Source of the DNA: Bacillota bacterium
GTDB lineage: Bacteria; Bacillota; Clostridia; Christensenellales; CAG-138
NCBI GenBank assembly: GCA_023458615.1
Contig: JAEWYV010000229.1
Span: 1 to 6,890, forward strand
Length of the DNA stretch: 6,890 bases
Reading direction: 5' to 3'
Shown one piece after another: positions 1-5,703 of this stretch (positions are counted from its first letter, which is position 1; each line of letters begins with the position of its first letter). The notes below the pieces were generated by a model, which was not told the origin of the DNA, searched no databases, and saw only the letters and a list, made by a program, of their open reading frames with translations. Made by a program: the position numbers and the translations under genes.

Positions 1-167
1 TACTCGATGGTGGTCAGCGTATTGGTCACCGCCTGATCGGCGCAGACATTTCCTGAGCAAGCGCTCAAAAACAACACTTCATAGCGCTCGTCGCGCAGCG
101 CCATGGCAATTGCCATCGCGTCATCCGAACCGCAGTCCGTATCGATGATGATCTTTTGACGATTCAT
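1..167 (-). CDS. Nucleoside hydrolase (IunH/RihA family), N-terminal fragment cut by window edge
   Basis: Reading leftwards from the ATG at 167-165 gives 55 complete codons that run off the window, compared with about 310 for the family. The N-terminus holds the family hallmark DTDCGSDDAMAI (residues 9-20). Its aspartates form the Ca2+ site that binds the ribose hydroxyls and activates water for hydrolysis of the N-glycosidic bond (nucleoside + H2O to base + ribose). The second conserved block, SACSGNVCADQAVTN (about residues 36-50), matches the usual TxxAGNV segment. The start is supported by GGGAG on the minus strand (176-180), 8 nt upstream. The gene is divergent from the MFS permease at 341. 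Base preference (pyrimidine, purine or broad) cannot be told from this fragment. The protein is expected to be cytoplasmic; no signal peptide is visible. Confidence 0.92.
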   Translation of the reverse strand, partial: MNRQKIIIDTDCGSDDAMAIAMALRDERYEVLFLSACSGNVCADQAVTNTLTTIE

Positions 168-198
168 TTGATACACTCCCGAAGAATTGATGATTCAG

Positions 199-227
199 AG
201 GTTAGCACACTCATTCGATAAACGCAA
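199..227 (-). promoter_or_regulatory. Tentative leftward promoter for the nucleoside hydrolase
   Basis: On the minus strand a TTGCGT box (227-222) and a TAACCT box (204-199) are separated by exactly 17 nt. Each matches the sigma-70 consensus at only 3 of 6 positions, so the call rests mainly on spacing and position upstream of the hydrolase start. The -35 box lies inside the inverted repeat at 217-238, which would let a bound regulator block it. Confidence 0.3.
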
Positions 228-250
228 CGTCGTTTATCACTGTTTATAAC
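217..250. promoter_or_regulatory. Operator-like inverted repeat plus phased half-sites in the divergent intergenic region
   Basis: GATAAACG (217-224) and CGTTTATC (231-238) form a perfect 8-bp inverted repeat with a 6-bp spacer. A further GTTTAT follows at 242-247, exactly 10 bp after the GTTTAT at 232-237, so the same half-site recurs on one face of the helix (CGTTTATCAC then TGTTTATAAC). The cluster sits between the divergent hydrolase and permease genes and upstream of the rightward promoter. This layout is what a dimeric or cooperatively binding transcription factor would use. No regulator gene is in the window, so its identity is unknown. Confidence 0.45.
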
Positions 251-275
251 GGTTAGAATAAAGTCAAGTTGCATA

Positions 276-304
276 TTGATTTTGCAAAAACCCGATGCTA
301 ACAT
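276..304 (+). promoter_or_regulatory. Putative sigma-70-type promoter for the MFS permease
   Basis: TTGATT (276-281) and TAACAT (299-304) are separated by 17 nt, and each box matches the consensus at 4 of 6 positions. Transcription would begin near 311, a few bases before the GGAG at 322-325. That placement supports using the TTG at 341 rather than the TTG at 320 as the permease start. Confidence 0.45.
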
Positions 305-340
305 GAATTTAACCTGAACTTGGAGTTAATACTACGTGCG

Positions 341-1504
341 TTGCGAAAAAAGAGACATTTCAATCGTGATTCCATTCTAATCTTTGCCTTAATGGGCTGC
401 TTTTTTGCGGCCAATCAAAACCTCGTAAACAACATAGCGGCTTCGCTTCATGCGAGCCAAACACAGATGGGCAACATGATCAGCGCATTATACCTTGGGT
501 GCGTGATCGCGGTGCTCTTTTTTGGTGAACTTGCACAGAAGCGCGGCAAGCGTTTTGCGGCGATTGTGACCGCGGGGATCGTCGCTCTTGGCGCATTGAT
601 TGTCACGCTCTCTAATAGCATTTGGATGGTGACCTTAGGATTTCTTGTCTACGGCATCGGTAGCGCGGGGTATGAAAGCTGCGCCATGTCGCTGGTCTCC
701 GAACACAACGGTGAAAACGCAAATCGATCTCTTAACTTAACTCAAGCCGTGTTCAGCGTTGGCGCGGTCATTACGCCGGTTTTGCTTTCGTTGGTGCTGG
801 GTAAAACACAGTTTCGTCCCGCATATGCGGTCATCTCCATTTGCTACGCTGGATTTGCGCTCTATTGGCTGCTCTCGCGCGGCATTGGCGACCCGCATCC
901 GGATGCACAGGAAAAGCAGGGGACCGCGATTTTTTCCCTGTTGAGAAAACCCTATATGCTGCTCTATATGCTGGTCATGATCATATTCGTTGGTTCCGAA
1001 ACCGCTGTTACCTATTGGATTGGCAGTTATTTTACGGGGCAGGGCATCGGCGCCTATGGCGCATTCGCGCTTTCGGCCTATTGGTTTGCCAGTATCTTCG
1101 GGCGTTTGCTTGGCAGTCTCGTGCGTACGCCGGCATTCGTCATGCCGTACTACTTTGCCCTTGCGGCGCTTGGCTGTCTGCTGCTGACGCTTTTGCCCGG
1201 CGCTGCTTTAAAAATCGCAGCTGTCGTATTGGTTGGAATTGCGTTTGCACCGGTCTATGGCAGCATTGCTTTCCTTGCGGGACAGCGCTTTCAGGAATTT
1301 TCTGCGGCATCGTTCTCTCTGGTTGTGTTTTCCTCCGGCGTCGGCGGCATGATCTTTCAGCCTGCCATCAGCCATTTCCTCACCATCGGTGAACCGCGCG
1401 ATCTCTACTTTATGATTGCCGGGCTAAGCTTTGCTGCGGCTGTCATTATGGCGTTGATGTCCCGTGCGGATCAAAAAAGAATCCATCAAGAACAGATGAT
1501 TTGA
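341..1504 (+). CDS. MFS permease, 12 TM, FucP/sugar-permease-like; substrate unknown
   Basis: From the TTG at 341 this is a 387-residue protein with 12 hydrophobic segments in a 6+6 arrangement. A polar cytoplasmic loop of about 25 residues joins the halves (the GIGDPHPDAQEKQG region). Loop 2-3 carries the MFS motif A as GELAQKRGKR (residues 62-71). TM7 contains VGSETAVTYWIGSYF, which resembles the TM7 signature of the fucose/glucose permease branch (COG0738-like), so a sugar or nucleoside substrate driven by ion symport is plausible but unproven. The reading frame stays open to a TTG at 320, but that start has no ribosome binding site and would lie about 9 nt from the predicted transcription start. 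The GGAG at 322-325 favours TTG 341, although its 15-nt spacing is long. ATG 391 would cut into TM1. The gene is divergent from the nucleoside hydrolase, suggesting shared regulation. No U-tract terminator is seen after the stop. Confidence 0.85.
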   Translation: MRKKRHFNRDSILIFALMGCFFAANQNLVNNIAASLHASQTQMGNMISALYLGCVIAVLFFGELAQKRGKRFAAIVTAGIVALGALIVTLSNSIWMVTLGFLVYGIGSAGYESCAMSLVSEHNGENANRSLNLTQAVFSVGAVITPVLLSLVLGKTQFRPAYAVISICYAGFALYWLLSRGIGDPHPDAQEKQGTAIFSLLRKPYMLLYMLVMIIFVGSETAVTYWIGSYFTGQGIGAYGAFALSAYWFASIFGRLLGSLVRTPAFVMPYYFALAALGCLLLTLLPGAALKIAAVVLVGIAFAPVYGSIAFLAGQRFQEFSAASFSLVVFSSGVGGMIFQPAISHFLTIGEPRDLYFMIAGLSFAAAVIMALMSRADQKRIHQEQMI

Positions 1505-1636
1505 CGCTTCCTTTATCGCTCGAAGCCGTTTGAACACCTGCCCTTCATTACCTACCCGGATCGAATCCCCTTTCAGCACGGTATTCAACATGAGGCATCA
1601 TGTTGCATATAAAAAAGGATGGAGGTACAACAACAA
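1505..1636 (+). other. Intergenic leader between the permease and the ECF operon
   Basis: These 132 bp have no credible ORF, no intrinsic terminator with a T-run and no riboswitch that I recognise. A short GCTTC/GAAGC inverted repeat (1506-1510 and 1522-1526) follows the permease stop but is too weak to call. Notable parts are the palindrome at 1586-1605, an A-rich TATAAA (1608-1613) and a strong GGAGG (1621-1625) placed 11 nt before ATG 1637. Confidence 0.5.
1585..1613 (+). promoter_or_regulatory. Palindrome/hairpin overlapping a possible promoter of the ECF operon
   Basis: CAACATGA (1586-1593), loop GGCA and TCATGTTG (1598-1605) form a perfect 8-bp inverted repeat just before the ribosome binding site. 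TCAACA (1585-1590) and TATAAA (1608-1613), 17 nt apart, could be a promoter, in which case the palindrome fills the -35/spacer region as an operator would. Transcription would then start near 1620, leaving a very short leader. Alternatively the repeat is an RNA hairpin in read-through mRNA. There is no T-run after it, so it is not a standard terminator. Confidence 0.35.
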
Positions 1637-2302
1637 ATGGAACTCAAGAAGAAGTATTCCCTGAAAAAAGACTTCAGCATGGTTGCGTTGCTGCTGATCC
1701 CGATTGCAGTCGCAATTAACTTCGTCGGCGGACAGCTGGCGTCCCTGCTGAAACTCCCGTTCTACCTCGACACGATTGGCACGATCCTCGCCGGTATGCT
1801 CGCCGGTCCTTGGGTTGGCGCAGTCGCCGGCGCTCTGACGAACGTCGTCACGGGCATCGCAAACCCGGTCAACTTCTACTTTATTCCCGTCAACGTGGTC
1901 GTCGGTCTCGTCACCGGTTTTCTCTCCAGAGGAAACATGTTCAGCAAATGGTGGAAGTGGATCATCTCCATGGTTCTCATGGCGCTTGCTTCTATTATTG
2001 TTGCGGCTCCGATCGTTGTTCTCGTGTTCGGCGGTATCACCGGCGGCGGCACGTCCCTGCTCACCGCAACCCTGATGGCATCCGGCCAGAGCATCTGGAA
2101 GTCTGTTATCAGCGTTGAGATGGTCTTCACCGTGCTCGATCGCATCATTTCCTATGTCATTTGCTGGCTCATCATCAAGGTCATCCCGATGCGCACGCTG
2201 GTTAAGTACAGCTGCGGAGAATTCTACATCTCCAAGAAAGCCCTCGCAACGGCGGCGAATGCAAAGGCAGAAGCCGAAGCGGAAGAAGACGAGGACAAAT
2301 AA
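1637..2302 (+). CDS. ECF transporter S component (substrate-binding membrane subunit), possibly for nucleosides
   Basis: This is a 221-residue integral membrane protein with about six hydrophobic segments. The early INFVGGQLASLL stretch (residues 27-38) and LDTIGTILAGMLAGPWVGAV (44-63), followed by GALTNVV and FYFIPVNVVVGLVTG (about 80-94), are typical of ECF S components in the riboflavin-transporter-like superfamily. The S subunit binds substrate and topples in the membrane when driven by the T/A module encoded next door. The start at ATG 1637 is chosen because GGAGG (1621-1625) lies 11 nt upstream; the in-frame ATG at 1619 overlaps that site. The C-terminus is a strongly acidic Ala/Glu/Asp tail (209-221) that is probably cytosolic. 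Codons lean to C-ending forms (8 of 10 Phe are TTC), suggesting strong expression. No sequence feature alone fixes the ligand; the nucleoside guess comes from the phosphorylase and hydrolase neighbours. Confidence 0.85.
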   Translation: MELKKKYSLKKDFSMVALLLIPIAVAINFVGGQLASLLKLPFYLDTIGTILAGMLAGPWVGAVAGALTNVVTGIANPVNFYFIPVNVVVGLVTGFLSRGNMFSKWWKWIISMVLMALASIIVAAPIVVLVFGGITGGGTSLLTATLMASGQSIWKSVISVEMVFTVLDRIISYVICWLIIKVIPMRTLVKYSCGEFYISKKALATAANAKAEAEAEEDEDK

Positions 2303-2341
2303 GCATCTCCGTTTTACGAATCCAATCGCAGTTCTAAACAT

Positions 2342-2372
2342 GGCGGGCGCAGACGGCTCGTTTGCGTCCGCC
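2342..2372 (+). promoter_or_regulatory. Strong RNA hairpin between the S gene and ecfT
   Basis: The arms GGCGGGCGCAGACG (2342-2355) and CGTTTGCGTCCGCC (2359-2372) pair over 14 consecutive positions (12 Watson-Crick, two G-U) around a GCT loop. The sequence after it (TGAATGATTCTG) has no U-run on either strand, so it is not a classical intrinsic terminator. In a polycistronic mRNA it could protect the 3' end of the S message from exonucleases or act as a partial attenuator, giving more S subunit than T/A. The remainder of the 103-bp gap shows nothing else except the ecfT ribosome binding site. Confidence 0.6.
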
Positions 2373-2405
2373 TGAATGATTCTGACCGGGAGTTAATACA
2401 ACAAT

Positions 2406-3242
2406 ATGTATATTGAACAGATACAGGTAAAAAAGACCAATCCGATTGCGTCACTGTATCCCACCACCAAGCTCTGGATGGTGCTGATCTATTCCGTGAT
2501 GTCGGCGGTGATCGCCAGCATCCGGTTTGATGGCTATGCCTATCTTTTGTTCGCCTGGTTTCTCATCGTACCCGCGCTGACCATCTTAAGCGGGGTATCG
2601 CTTGCGAAATTCTGGAAGGCGATTTCCAAGGTACTAATCATCGCAGGGATGATTCTGGTACTCCAGATGTTTTTGGTTCGTACCGCCGGGGAGGGGCATC
2701 CGATCGTGGAGCTTGTTCGCTGGCATATTACGGACAAGCCGTTTTTGATTGCGCCCACAATCTATGAGTATGGCCTGCAAAACGGCATCGAACTCTCCAT
2801 GAACGTGCTCAACGTTGCAGGCATCTTCGTTTGGCTCTTTCAAACAACGGAAAATAAGGAGCTATCCCGTGCGCTGGAAAAAAGCGGGTTACATTATAAA
2901 TCGACCTACGTGTTCATGTCCTCCTTGCAGATGATCGAGGTGCTGGGCAAGAACAGCAAGACCATTATGAATGCGCAGCGCGCGCGCGGCGTTGAGACAG
3001 AGGGTAATGTGTTTGTCCGTATGCGGGCGTTCTTCCCCTCGATTGTTCCGCTGGTGCTCAGCGCCGTAACCAATACGGAGGAGCGCGTGCTCACGCTGGA
3101 ATCCAAGGGGTTTGACACAACCTGCCAGAAAACAAGAATTTTTGAAGTGGAGAAAAACGGACACGAAGCGTTGGCGCTTGGTCTTATGATTGCGCTTGCG
3201 GTCGGCGTCGTGGTTTGGAAGGTGCTGCTATGGGTACGGTAA
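2406..3242 (+). CDS. ecfT: ECF transporter T component (EcfT), energy-coupling membrane protein
   Basis: This 278-residue membrane protein links the two ATPases to the S component. N-terminal hydrophobic segments lie at about 21-39, 45-63 and 72-92, a longer loop follows, another segment lies at about 128-147, then the amphipathic coupling-helix region, and a last segment at about 255-275. The coupling helices are recognisable: first motif Ala193-Arg194-Gly195 in AQRARGVE, second motif Ser233-Lys234-Gly235 in LESKGF. The usual second motif has Arg, so Lys234 is a conservative departure. The ribosome binding site GGGAG (2388-2392) is 13 nt before the ATG. The gene's last 13 nt overlap the start of the first ATPase, so the two are translationally linked. 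Having T encoded beside its own S and A genes makes this a dedicated (group I) ECF system rather than one sharing a common module. Confidence 0.93.
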   Translation: MYIEQIQVKKTNPIASLYPTTKLWMVLIYSVMSAVIASIRFDGYAYLLFAWFLIVPALTILSGVSLAKFWKAISKVLIIAGMILVLQMFLVRTAGEGHPIVELVRWHITDKPFLIAPTIYEYGLQNGIELSMNVLNVAGIFVWLFQTTENKELSRALEKSGLHYKSTYVFMSSLQMIEVLGKNSKTIMNAQRARGVETEGNVFVRMRAFFPSIVPLVLSAVTNTEERVLTLESKGFDTTCQKTRIFEVEKNGHEALALGLMIALAVGVVVWKVLLWVR

Positions 3243-4090
3243 TTGAACTGGTCAATGTGACATATAACTATCCGTTGACCGCGCGGCCCGCCATAAAAAA
3301 CCTCAATCTTAAGATTGAGGAAGGAAAGTTTTACGGCGTAATCGGCGCAAACGGCTCGGGTAAGACCACACTTTGTGCTCTGATTCGCGGATTCGCGCCG
3401 AGTTTTTATCAGGGTGAGCTCCAGGGGCAAGTACTCATTGATGGAAAGTCCACGTGCGATTACGGCGCAGGCGAGCTGGCGCTTCGCATCGGGTTTGCGT
3501 TTCAAAACCCGTTTAATCAGATCAGCGGCGTGAAGGACACGGTCTTCGAGGAGATCGCGTTTGGCCTTGAAAATTTCGGTGTTCCAGTGTGCGAGATTGA
3601 AGATCGCGTAGTAGAGGTCATGCGGCTGACGAAGATTGAGTCGCTCGCGATGAAGAATCCATTCGAAATCTCCGGCGGACAGCAGCAGAGACTGGCACTT
3701 GCTTCCGTACTCGCGTTAAATCCTGGCATCTTCGTCATCGACGAGCCAACCTCGCAGCTCGATCCGGAGGGAACCGAGAGTGTATTTGAGATCATCGAGA
3801 TGCTCAAACAGAAGAAGAAGACCGTCGTGCTTGTTGAGCACAAGGTTGACCTGCTTGCGGAGTTTGCGGATGAGATCATCGTGTTCAAGGGTGGCGAGAT
3901 GATTCGTTTTGGCGATAAGCAGACTATTCTGTCTGATCTGTCGCTGGAAGAGCAAGGCGTGCAGTTGCCGCAGTTTGCAATTCTGGGGGATAAGCTCATG
4001 AAGCAGGGTGTCCCGCTGGACTATATCCCGATTACCGAAGCACAGGCGATTGAGGTCATCGGCAGAGCGATTCAGAAAGGGGGCAAATGA
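3230..4090 (+). CDS. ecfA: ECF transporter ATPase EcfA, first copy (all motifs canonical)
   Basis: This is a 286-residue cytosolic ABC ATPase. Motifs in order are Walker A GANGSGKT (39-46), Q-loop FAFQNPFNQ (89-97, Gln92), the ECF-type helix TVFEEIAFGLENFGVP (104-119), signature ISGGQQQR (147-154), Walker B IFVIDE (167-172), D-loop SQLD (175-178) and switch His204 in VEHK. The pattern Q-N-P followed by an E-x-x-A-F-G helix is characteristic of ECF ATPases that dock onto EcfT. ATG 3230 is preferred over the in-frame TTG at 3215 because GGAAGG lies just upstream and because it gives the usual short N-terminus before the first beta strand. It overlaps ecfT by 13 nt and ends 3 nt before the second ATPase. 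It should form the heterodimer that powers the S component. Confidence 0.95.
   Translation: MGTVIELVNVTYNYPLTARPAIKNLNLKIEEGKFYGVIGANGSGKTTLCALIRGFAPSFYQGELQGQVLIDGKSTCDYGAGELALRIGFAFQNPFNQISGVKDTVFEEIAFGLENFGVPVCEIEDRVVEVMRLTKIESLAMKNPFEISGGQQQRLALASVLALNPGIFVIDEPTSQLDPEGTESVFEIIEMLKQKKKTVVLVEHKVDLLAEFADEIIVFKGGEMIRFGDKQTILSDLSLEEQGVQLPQFAILGDKLMKQGVPLDYIPITEAQAIEVIGRAIQKGGK
3301..3320. repeat. Perfect 20-bp palindrome inside the first ecfA
   Basis: CCTCAATCTT is followed directly by its exact reverse complement AAGATTGAGG. In RNA this can fold as an 8-bp stem with a UUAA loop about 70 nt after the ecfA start. As DNA it has twofold symmetry suited to a dimeric protein. It encodes LNLKIEE, an ordinary segment before the Walker A strand, so it may be coincidental, but a perfect 20-mer palindrome is rare in 7 kb. 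Confidence 0.6.
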
Positions 4091-4093
4091 CCT

Positions 4094-4927
4094 ATGGCTT
4101 ATATTGAACTAAAAGACGTCAGTTTTGCCTATCCGGGCGGTTATCTTGCCGTTGACGGCGTATCGATGTCCATTGAAAAAGGGGAGAATGTCGCAATTGT
4201 CGGCCAGAACGGCGCGGGCAAGACCACGACCGTCAAGCTGTTTAATGCGCTGCATTATCCGACGGGTGGCGATGTCGTCATCAACGGAAAGAGCACAAAG
4301 GGGCAGACCACAGCGCAGGTTTCCCGAACGGTCGGTTATGTCTTTCAGAACCCGGATGACCAGATCTTTCACTCCACAGTACTGGCGGAGGTCGAGTTTG
4401 GCCCGCGCATGATGAAGTTGCCGGAGGAGAAGATAAAAGAGCTGGTAGACTATGCACTTAAGATTACGGGCATGAAGCGCTACCGCGAAGAAAACCCGTA
4501 TAATCTGCCGCTTTCAGTGCGAAAATTTGTGACCATTGCGGCGATTATTGCAATGGATTGCGATGTCATGATATTTGACGAACCAACAGCAGGACAGGAT
4601 TACGATGGTAACCGTCGCCTTTCCCGCATCCTCTGCGAACTCAGCGGAAAAGGAAAGACGCTCATTACCATCTCACACGATATGGTGTTCGTTGCGGATA
4701 ACTTTTCCCGCGTCATTGTCATGTCGAACAAGAAGGTCATTTTGGATGGCACGCCGAAGGAGGTATTCTGGAACCTGCCTGTTCTGGATGAAGCTATGCT
4801 TAAACAACCCTATGTGAGCCGGATTTGCCATACGTTGGGGCTGTCCAGCAATGTAACGCAGATGGACGAAGCGGTAGCATTGATTACCGAGGCATATCAA
4901 CAAGCGAGCAAAGGAGAGGGACAATGA
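4094..4927 (+). CDS. ecfA: ECF transporter ATPase EcfA', second copy with degenerate signature motif
   Basis: This 277-residue ABC ATPase is the partner of the upstream copy. Walker A is GQNGAGKT (37-44), the Q-loop is VFQNPDDQIF (83-92, Gln85), the ECF helix VLAEVEFGPRMMKLP follows (96-110), Walker B is VMIFDE (158-163), the D-loop is AGQD (166-169) and the switch His is His195 in ISHD. Where LSGGQ should be, the protein has LPLSVRKFVTIAAI (from 138): both glycines and the glutamine are gone. In the heterodimer this signature faces the nucleotide held by the first ATPase, so one of the two ATP sites is expected to be weak or inactive. The start is supported by GGGGG (4079-4083), 10 nt upstream. 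It sits 3 nt after the previous stop and overlaps the phosphorylase by 4 nt (ATGA), which argues for coupled translation. Confidence 0.95.
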   Translation: MAYIELKDVSFAYPGGYLAVDGVSMSIEKGENVAIVGQNGAGKTTTVKLFNALHYPTGGDVVINGKSTKGQTTAQVSRTVGYVFQNPDDQIFHSTVLAEVEFGPRMMKLPEEKIKELVDYALKITGMKRYREENPYNLPLSVRKFVTIAAIIAMDCDVMIFDEPTAGQDYDGNRRLSRILCELSGKGKTLITISHDMVFVADNFSRVIVMSNKKVILDGTPKEVFWNLPVLDEAMLKQPYVSRICHTLGLSSNVTQMDEAVALITEAYQQASKGEGQ

Positions 4928-5667
4928 ATTGCGCGGATAGTTTAAACGAAAAAGGGCAGCACTACCATATTTGCTGCAACAAGGGCGATGTTGGACGCTA
5001 TGTTCTCCTGCCGGGCGATCCGTTCCGTACGGATCTCATCGCGCAGCGGTTTGATCATCCCGTGCTGGTTGCGCATAATCGCGAGCATAAGACCTGGACT
5101 GGCACGCTGGATGGCGTACCCGTCTCGGTGACCTCAACGGGCATGGGCTGCCCCTCGACGGCGATTGCGCTGGAGGAGTTGATTCACTGCGGCGCGGACA
5201 CCTTCATCCGCATTGGTACCGCGGGACGCGTTTGCGATGAATCGATGGACGAAGCGTTGCAGGGCATTATCGTTACCGGCTCGGTTCGGGACGAGGGCAC
5301 CACGCTGCACTATATTCCGATTGAATATCCGGCCATTGCGAATCGCCACATCGTTGGCGCATTAGCCGACGCGGCAGCCGCGCGCGGGTATTACTATAAG
5401 GAAGGAATTGCCCAGTGCAAGGACTCCTTCTACGGCCAGATTGATCCGGACGGACTCCCGAACGGGCCGCATCTAAAAGAGCGCTGGCAGGCGTGGCGCG
5501 GCGGAAATGTCATGGCTTCCGAGATGGAAACCGCGGCTTTGTTTGTGATTTCCTCCATTCGCAAGTGCCGTGCGGGCGCGGTGATGTCATTCCAGAGCAT
5601 GGAGCAGACGATCACCATCGCGGTTGACGCCCTGCGCGCGCTCATCAAGGCGGACGCAGCGCGCTGA
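4924..5667 (+). CDS. Nucleoside phosphorylase of the uridine phosphorylase family, short C-terminal flap
   Basis: This 247-residue protein aligns along its length with E. coli uridine phosphorylase (253 aa). Such enzymes form hexamers and convert a nucleoside plus phosphate to base plus (deoxy)ribose-1-phosphate. Visible active-site elements are His15 (ribose), GDPFR 31-35 (phosphate), HNRE with Arg53 from the neighbouring subunit, STGMGCPSTAIALEEL (71-86), RIGTAG (96-101, phosphate Arg96 and Thr99), DSFYGQ (167-172) and SEMET (199-203, ribose Met201/Glu202). By hand alignment the segment between RAG (216-218) and the last helix is about 16 residues shorter than in E. coli, and Asp174 takes the place of the uracil-binding Arg168. 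Base preference is therefore uncertain. The start at 4924 uses AGGAGAGG inside the preceding gene and an ATGA overlap; the longer frame from 4825 would add 33 unrelated residues. It is likely cytosolic and acts on what the ECF system imports. Confidence 0.9.
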   Translation: MNCADSLNEKGQHYHICCNKGDVGRYVLLPGDPFRTDLIAQRFDHPVLVAHNREHKTWTGTLDGVPVSVTSTGMGCPSTAIALEELIHCGADTFIRIGTAGRVCDESMDEALQGIIVTGSVRDEGTTLHYIPIEYPAIANRHIVGALADAAAARGYYYKEGIAQCKDSFYGQIDPDGLPNGPHLKERWQAWRGGNVMASEMETAALFVISSIRKCRAGAVMSFQSMEQTITIAVDALRALIKADAAR

Positions 5668-5703
5668 ATGAGAAAATAATTCCAGATAAAAGGGGAGCGA
5701 ACG

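Noticed and set aside
1619..1636. Upstream ATG 1619 as the S-component start
   Set aside because: It coincides with the GGATGGAGG ribosome binding site and has none of its own; ATG 1637 is 11 nt from GGAGG.
1505..1636. Riboswitch upstream of the ECF operon
   Set aside because: I could not match the 132 bp to any known riboswitch core, and much of it shows no extended pairing beyond the 8-bp hairpin. A covariance-model search would settle it.
1598..2341. Long minus-strand open frame (247 codons) opposite the S component
   Set aside because: It is antisense to a clear membrane protein gene, its product is a low-complexity Asp/His/Arg-rich sequence with no recognisable domain, and it has no convincing ribosome binding site.
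2342..2372. Intrinsic terminator between S and ecfT
   Set aside because: The stem is strong but no U-run follows on either strand, so it is listed as a regulatory hairpin instead.
2979..2990. GCGCGCGCGG run as a simple repeat or Z-DNA tract
   Set aside because: It is short and fully explained by the codons for the conserved Gln-Arg-Ala-Arg-Gly coupling motif.
2906..3505. Minus-strand open frame (199 codons) across ecfT and ecfA
   Set aside because: It overlaps two genes with unmistakable motifs in the plus strand and resembles no family.
4825..4923. N-terminal extension of the phosphorylase frame
   Set aside because: The 33 extra residues do not match the family and lie wholly inside the second ATPase gene; ATG 4924 has a good ribosome binding site and the typical ATGA overlap.
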